From contig PUOB01000369.1 of the NCBI GenBank assembly GCA_003551985.1, positions 1 through 6,883 of the forward strand: DNA of 6,883 nt. The letters run 5' to 3'. Source of the stretch: Desulfobacteraceae bacterium (GTDB taxonomy: Bacteria; Desulfobacterota; Desulfobacteria; Desulfobacterales; Desulfosalsimonadaceae). Shown here piece after piece: positions 5,322-6,883 of this stretch. A model generated the notes under the pieces. That model saw nothing but the letters and a program-made list of their open reading frames with translations. It ran no database searches and had not been told where the DNA came from. Numbering within the stretch: position 1 is the stretch's first letter; every line of letters begins with the position of its first letter. The translations under genes were made by a program, and so were the position numbers.

Positions 5322-6326
5322 ATGTTTAACGATCCGTTTCAGACCCCGACCGGAACGACAAAACCCAATCACCTTGAAGCCCGCCAGGAAAAGGATGCTC
5401 AATCCACCAGCGAACGACCCGCATCCCGGGTTGAAGCAGTTGCAACGCAGAAGCGTAAAAAACAATATGATCCGGTTCAGCAATACATGGCCGACATAAG
5501 AAAGCATCGACTGGTTACCCGGGAAGAGGAGAGGGCCCTTGCCAGAAGGATTCAGTTGTATGACGATACGGCGGCATTTCATGAGCTGGTGAATGCAAAT
5601 CTTCGGCTGGTCGTTAAAATCGCTCTGAAATTTCAAAGGTTCTGGAGCCGTAATCTGCTTGACCTGATCCAGGAAGGAAACGTCGGACTCATCCATGCAG
5701 TCCGAAAATATGATCCCGATCGGAATGTGAAGTTTTCTTATTATGCGTCTTTTTGGATAAAGGCGTATATAATGAAATATATACAGGACAACTGGCGGAT
5801 GGTGAAGGTGGTTACCACCGAGGGCCAGAGAAAACTGTTTTACAAGCTGAAGCAGGAAAGAAGAAAGCTGAGCAATGAAGGTATCGAACCCAGTATGACA
5901 ACGCTTTCCGAAAAGTGCGGGGTTAAGGAGCAGGAAATCATTGAGATGGACCAACGGCTCCAGAATTGGGACGTCTCGCTTGATGCCCCGGTCCGCGAGG
6001 ATTCCGACACCGACCGGATCGATATGCTCAGCATGGATGAACCGTCCCTTGAAGAACAGTATTCCGATAAGGAATCGGACGGGCTTATCAGGAGCAAACT
6101 TGGTGAGTTTCGGAAAACCATATGCAAAAGGGAGCGGGAGATCCTCGATTATCGGATCTACTCGGAAAATCCAATGACCCTGCAGTCTCTCGGAGACCGG
6201 TTGAGCCTCTCCCGGGAAAGGGTGCGGCAGCTTGAAAAACACATCATTGGCGAGTTAAGGCAGTTTCTGGTCACCCAGATCCATGATTTTGATGCACTTT
6301 CGGAAAGGCCAAGGCTCCCGGTATAA
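5322..6326 (+). CDS. RpoH-like (sigma-32 family) RNA polymerase sigma factor
   Basis: This is a sigma-70-family factor of 334 residues. Region 1.2 is at about 50-80 (YDPVQQYMADIRKHRLVTRE). Region 2 spans about 86-162, with LVNANLRLVVKIALKF, the core-binding DLIQEGNVGLIHAV (114-127) and the -10-recognising FSYYASFWIKAYI...NWRMVKV. Directly after comes QRKLFYKLK (169-177), matching the 'RpoH box' QRKLFFNLR of sigma-32 proteins. Region 4.2 with its helix-turn-helix is TLQSLGDRLSLSRERVRQLE (286-305). About 48 polar residues precede region 1.2, longer than in E. coli RpoH (284 aa in total). The ATG at 5322 has GGGAGG five bases upstream; an in-frame ATG at 5250 lies within the leader hairpins and lacks a good binding site. 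It likely directs a heat-shock or other stress regulon; the exact regulon is unknown, and deltaproteobacteria-like genomes often have more than one such paralogue. Confidence 0.9.
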   Translation: MFNDPFQTPTGTTKPNHLEARQEKDAQSTSERPASRVEAVATQKRKKQYDPVQQYMADIRKHRLVTREEERALARRIQLYDDTAAFHELVNANLRLVVKIALKFQRFWSRNLLDLIQEGNVGLIHAVRKYDPDRNVKFSYYASFWIKAYIMKYIQDNWRMVKVVTTEGQRKLFYKLKQERRKLSNEGIEPSMTTLSEKCGVKEQEIIEMDQRLQNWDVSLDAPVREDSDTDRIDMLSMDEPSLEEQYSDKESDGLIRSKLGEFRKTICKREREILDYRIYSENPMTLQSLGDRLSLSRERVRQLEKHIIGELRQFLVTQIHDFDALSERPRLPV

Positions 6327-6347
6327 ACGCTCCTGTTTTGCATATTC

Positions 6348-6386
6348 AGCAGGGGAAAGGCGCCATGCTTTCCCCTGCTTTTGTTT
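6348..6386 (+). terminator. Rho-independent terminator of the sigma factor gene
   Basis: AGCAGGGGAAAG (6348-6359) and CTTTCCCCTGCT (6368-6379) form a perfect 12-bp stem with an 8-nt loop, followed by TTTTGTTT. It lies 22 bases after the stop codon. Confidence 0.92.
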
Positions 6387-6507
6387 GTGTCCACCCAGAA
6401 CCCATTTATATCGTTCCCGCCTGCCGGTATTTATCTCTCTTTCCAGGCTGCCCGGACGCATCATTTTACCTGCAAAATCGCGCAAGCCTTGATCTCGGTC
6501 TTTTTAC

Positions 6508-6531
6508 AAAGTCGTCTGATCGCGACTTTTT
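6508..6531 (+). repeat. Hairpin AAAGTCG/CGACTTT followed by T
   Basis: A perfect 7-bp stem with an 8-nt loop (6515-6522) runs into a T5 stretch. CTTTTTAC also occurs twice as a direct repeat (6500-6507, 6526-6533). The right arm belongs to the 14-bp word shared with the interval after rnfB. It may be a remnant of an intergenic repeat or a weak terminator-like structure. Confidence 0.5.
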
Positions 6532-6536
6532 ACGAG
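6523..6536 (-). repeat. 14-bp word CTCGTAAAAAGTCG, copy 2 (inverted)
   Basis: CGACTTTTTACGAG on the + strand is the exact reverse complement of 5014-5027. The rest of the interval 6387-6665 shows no gene, and nothing else there is convincing apart from the promoter candidate listed separately. Confidence 0.65.
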
Positions 6537-6566
6537 TTCATCAATCGTGTTTTGCGATACAAAGCC

Positions 6567-6595
6567 TTCCAATTTTTTCGGAAATAATATATAGT
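6567..6595 (+). promoter_or_regulatory. Possible promoter for the response regulator
   Basis: TATAGT (6590-6595) matches the -10 consensus at five of six positions and has TTCCAA (6567-6572) 17 bp upstream, a poor -35 match. The AT-rich surroundings reduce the weight of this call. Confidence 0.25.
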
Positions 6596-6665
6596 ATTTA
6601 GTGTCCGAATGAAAATCAGATATATCGGCTTTATTCGTTAAACCCGTTTTTGAGGGCTGGTATAG

Positions 6666-6883
6666 GTGAAAAATACAAAAAAAGTAATTATTGCCGAGGA
6701 TCACCAGTTGTTCCGGGAAGGCCTGAAATCCATGCTAATGGTACGGGAAGACCTGGAAGTGATAGCGGAAGCCCCGGATGGTTTGGCTGCCATAGAAGCG
6801 GTCAAAGCCCATGGGCCTGACCTGCTGCTGCTCGACCTGTCCATGCCGCGTTTGAGCGGCGTAAGCGTGGTTAAGGAGGTCAA
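6666..6883 (+). CDS. Response regulator, receiver domain (3' partial)
   Basis: This starts with GTG at 6666, preceded by GAGGG (6652-6656) at nine bases, and is open to the window end (72 codons). The visible part is most of a CheY-like receiver domain: beta-1 KKVIIAEDHQLFREGL with the acidic pair Glu11-Asp12, then LLLLDLSMPRLSG, in which Asp57 is the predicted phosphorylated residue. The 'AEDHQLFREGLKSML' opening is typical of NarL/FixJ-type regulators, which carry a C-terminal LuxR-type DNA-binding domain; that part lies outside the window, so the class is an inference. A partner histidine kinase is not visible. The strong terminator and the 340-bp gap indicate a transcription unit separate from the sigma factor. 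Confidence 0.9.
   Translation, partial: MKNTKKVIIAEDHQLFREGLKSMLMVREDLEVIAEAPDGLAAIEAVKAHGPDLLLLDLSMPRLSGVSVVKEV

Noticed and set aside
5157..6242. A 361-codon open frame on the minus strand opposite the sigma factor gene
   Set aside because: It mirrors the codon pattern of the real sense gene, lacks recognisable domains and has no convincing start context; the + strand product is clearly a sigma factor.

Overview
The window looks like a chromosomal stretch of an anaerobic, Gram-negative-type bacterium, most likely a Desulfobacterota sulfate reducer or close relative. That placement is inferred from the Rnf operon layout, the long multi-cluster RnfB, the RpoH-type sigma factor and the short dispersed repeats; no marker gene here fixes the taxon. 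Base composition is moderate and even, with no sign of recent transfer across the coding part. All recognised genes are on the + strand.

Positions 1-4978 hold the distal part of an rnf operon in the order rnfD (5' end cut by the window), rnfG, rnfE, rnfA, rnfB; rnfC is expected just upstream. Together these encode the membrane ferredoxin:NAD+ oxidoreductase, which couples electron transfer to ion translocation. Two things are unusual. RnfB is 691 residues long because a complete GltD/NfnB-type FAD- and NAD(P)H-binding oxidoreductase is fused behind its ferredoxin domains. In addition, the covalent-FMN attachment motif is missing from RnfD and degenerate in RnfG.

Positions 4979-5321 are a non-coding interval. 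It starts with a tandem 10-mer overlapping the rnfB stop and a large inverted repeat made of heptamers (AGGTTGT/ACAACCT). A weak terminator-like hairpin and a structured leader follow. The leader contains two stem-loops, one followed by eight T, and an imperfect helix that would bury the Shine-Dalgarno of the next gene.

Positions 5322-6326 encode an RpoH-like (sigma-32 family) sigma factor with an N-terminal extension, closed by a strong rho-independent terminator. The interval 6387-6665 has no gene. It carries a second, inverted copy of a 14-bp word also found in the first intergenic region, set in a hairpin, plus a possible promoter. At 6666 a response regulator begins with a GTG and runs off the window end; only most of its receiver domain is visible.
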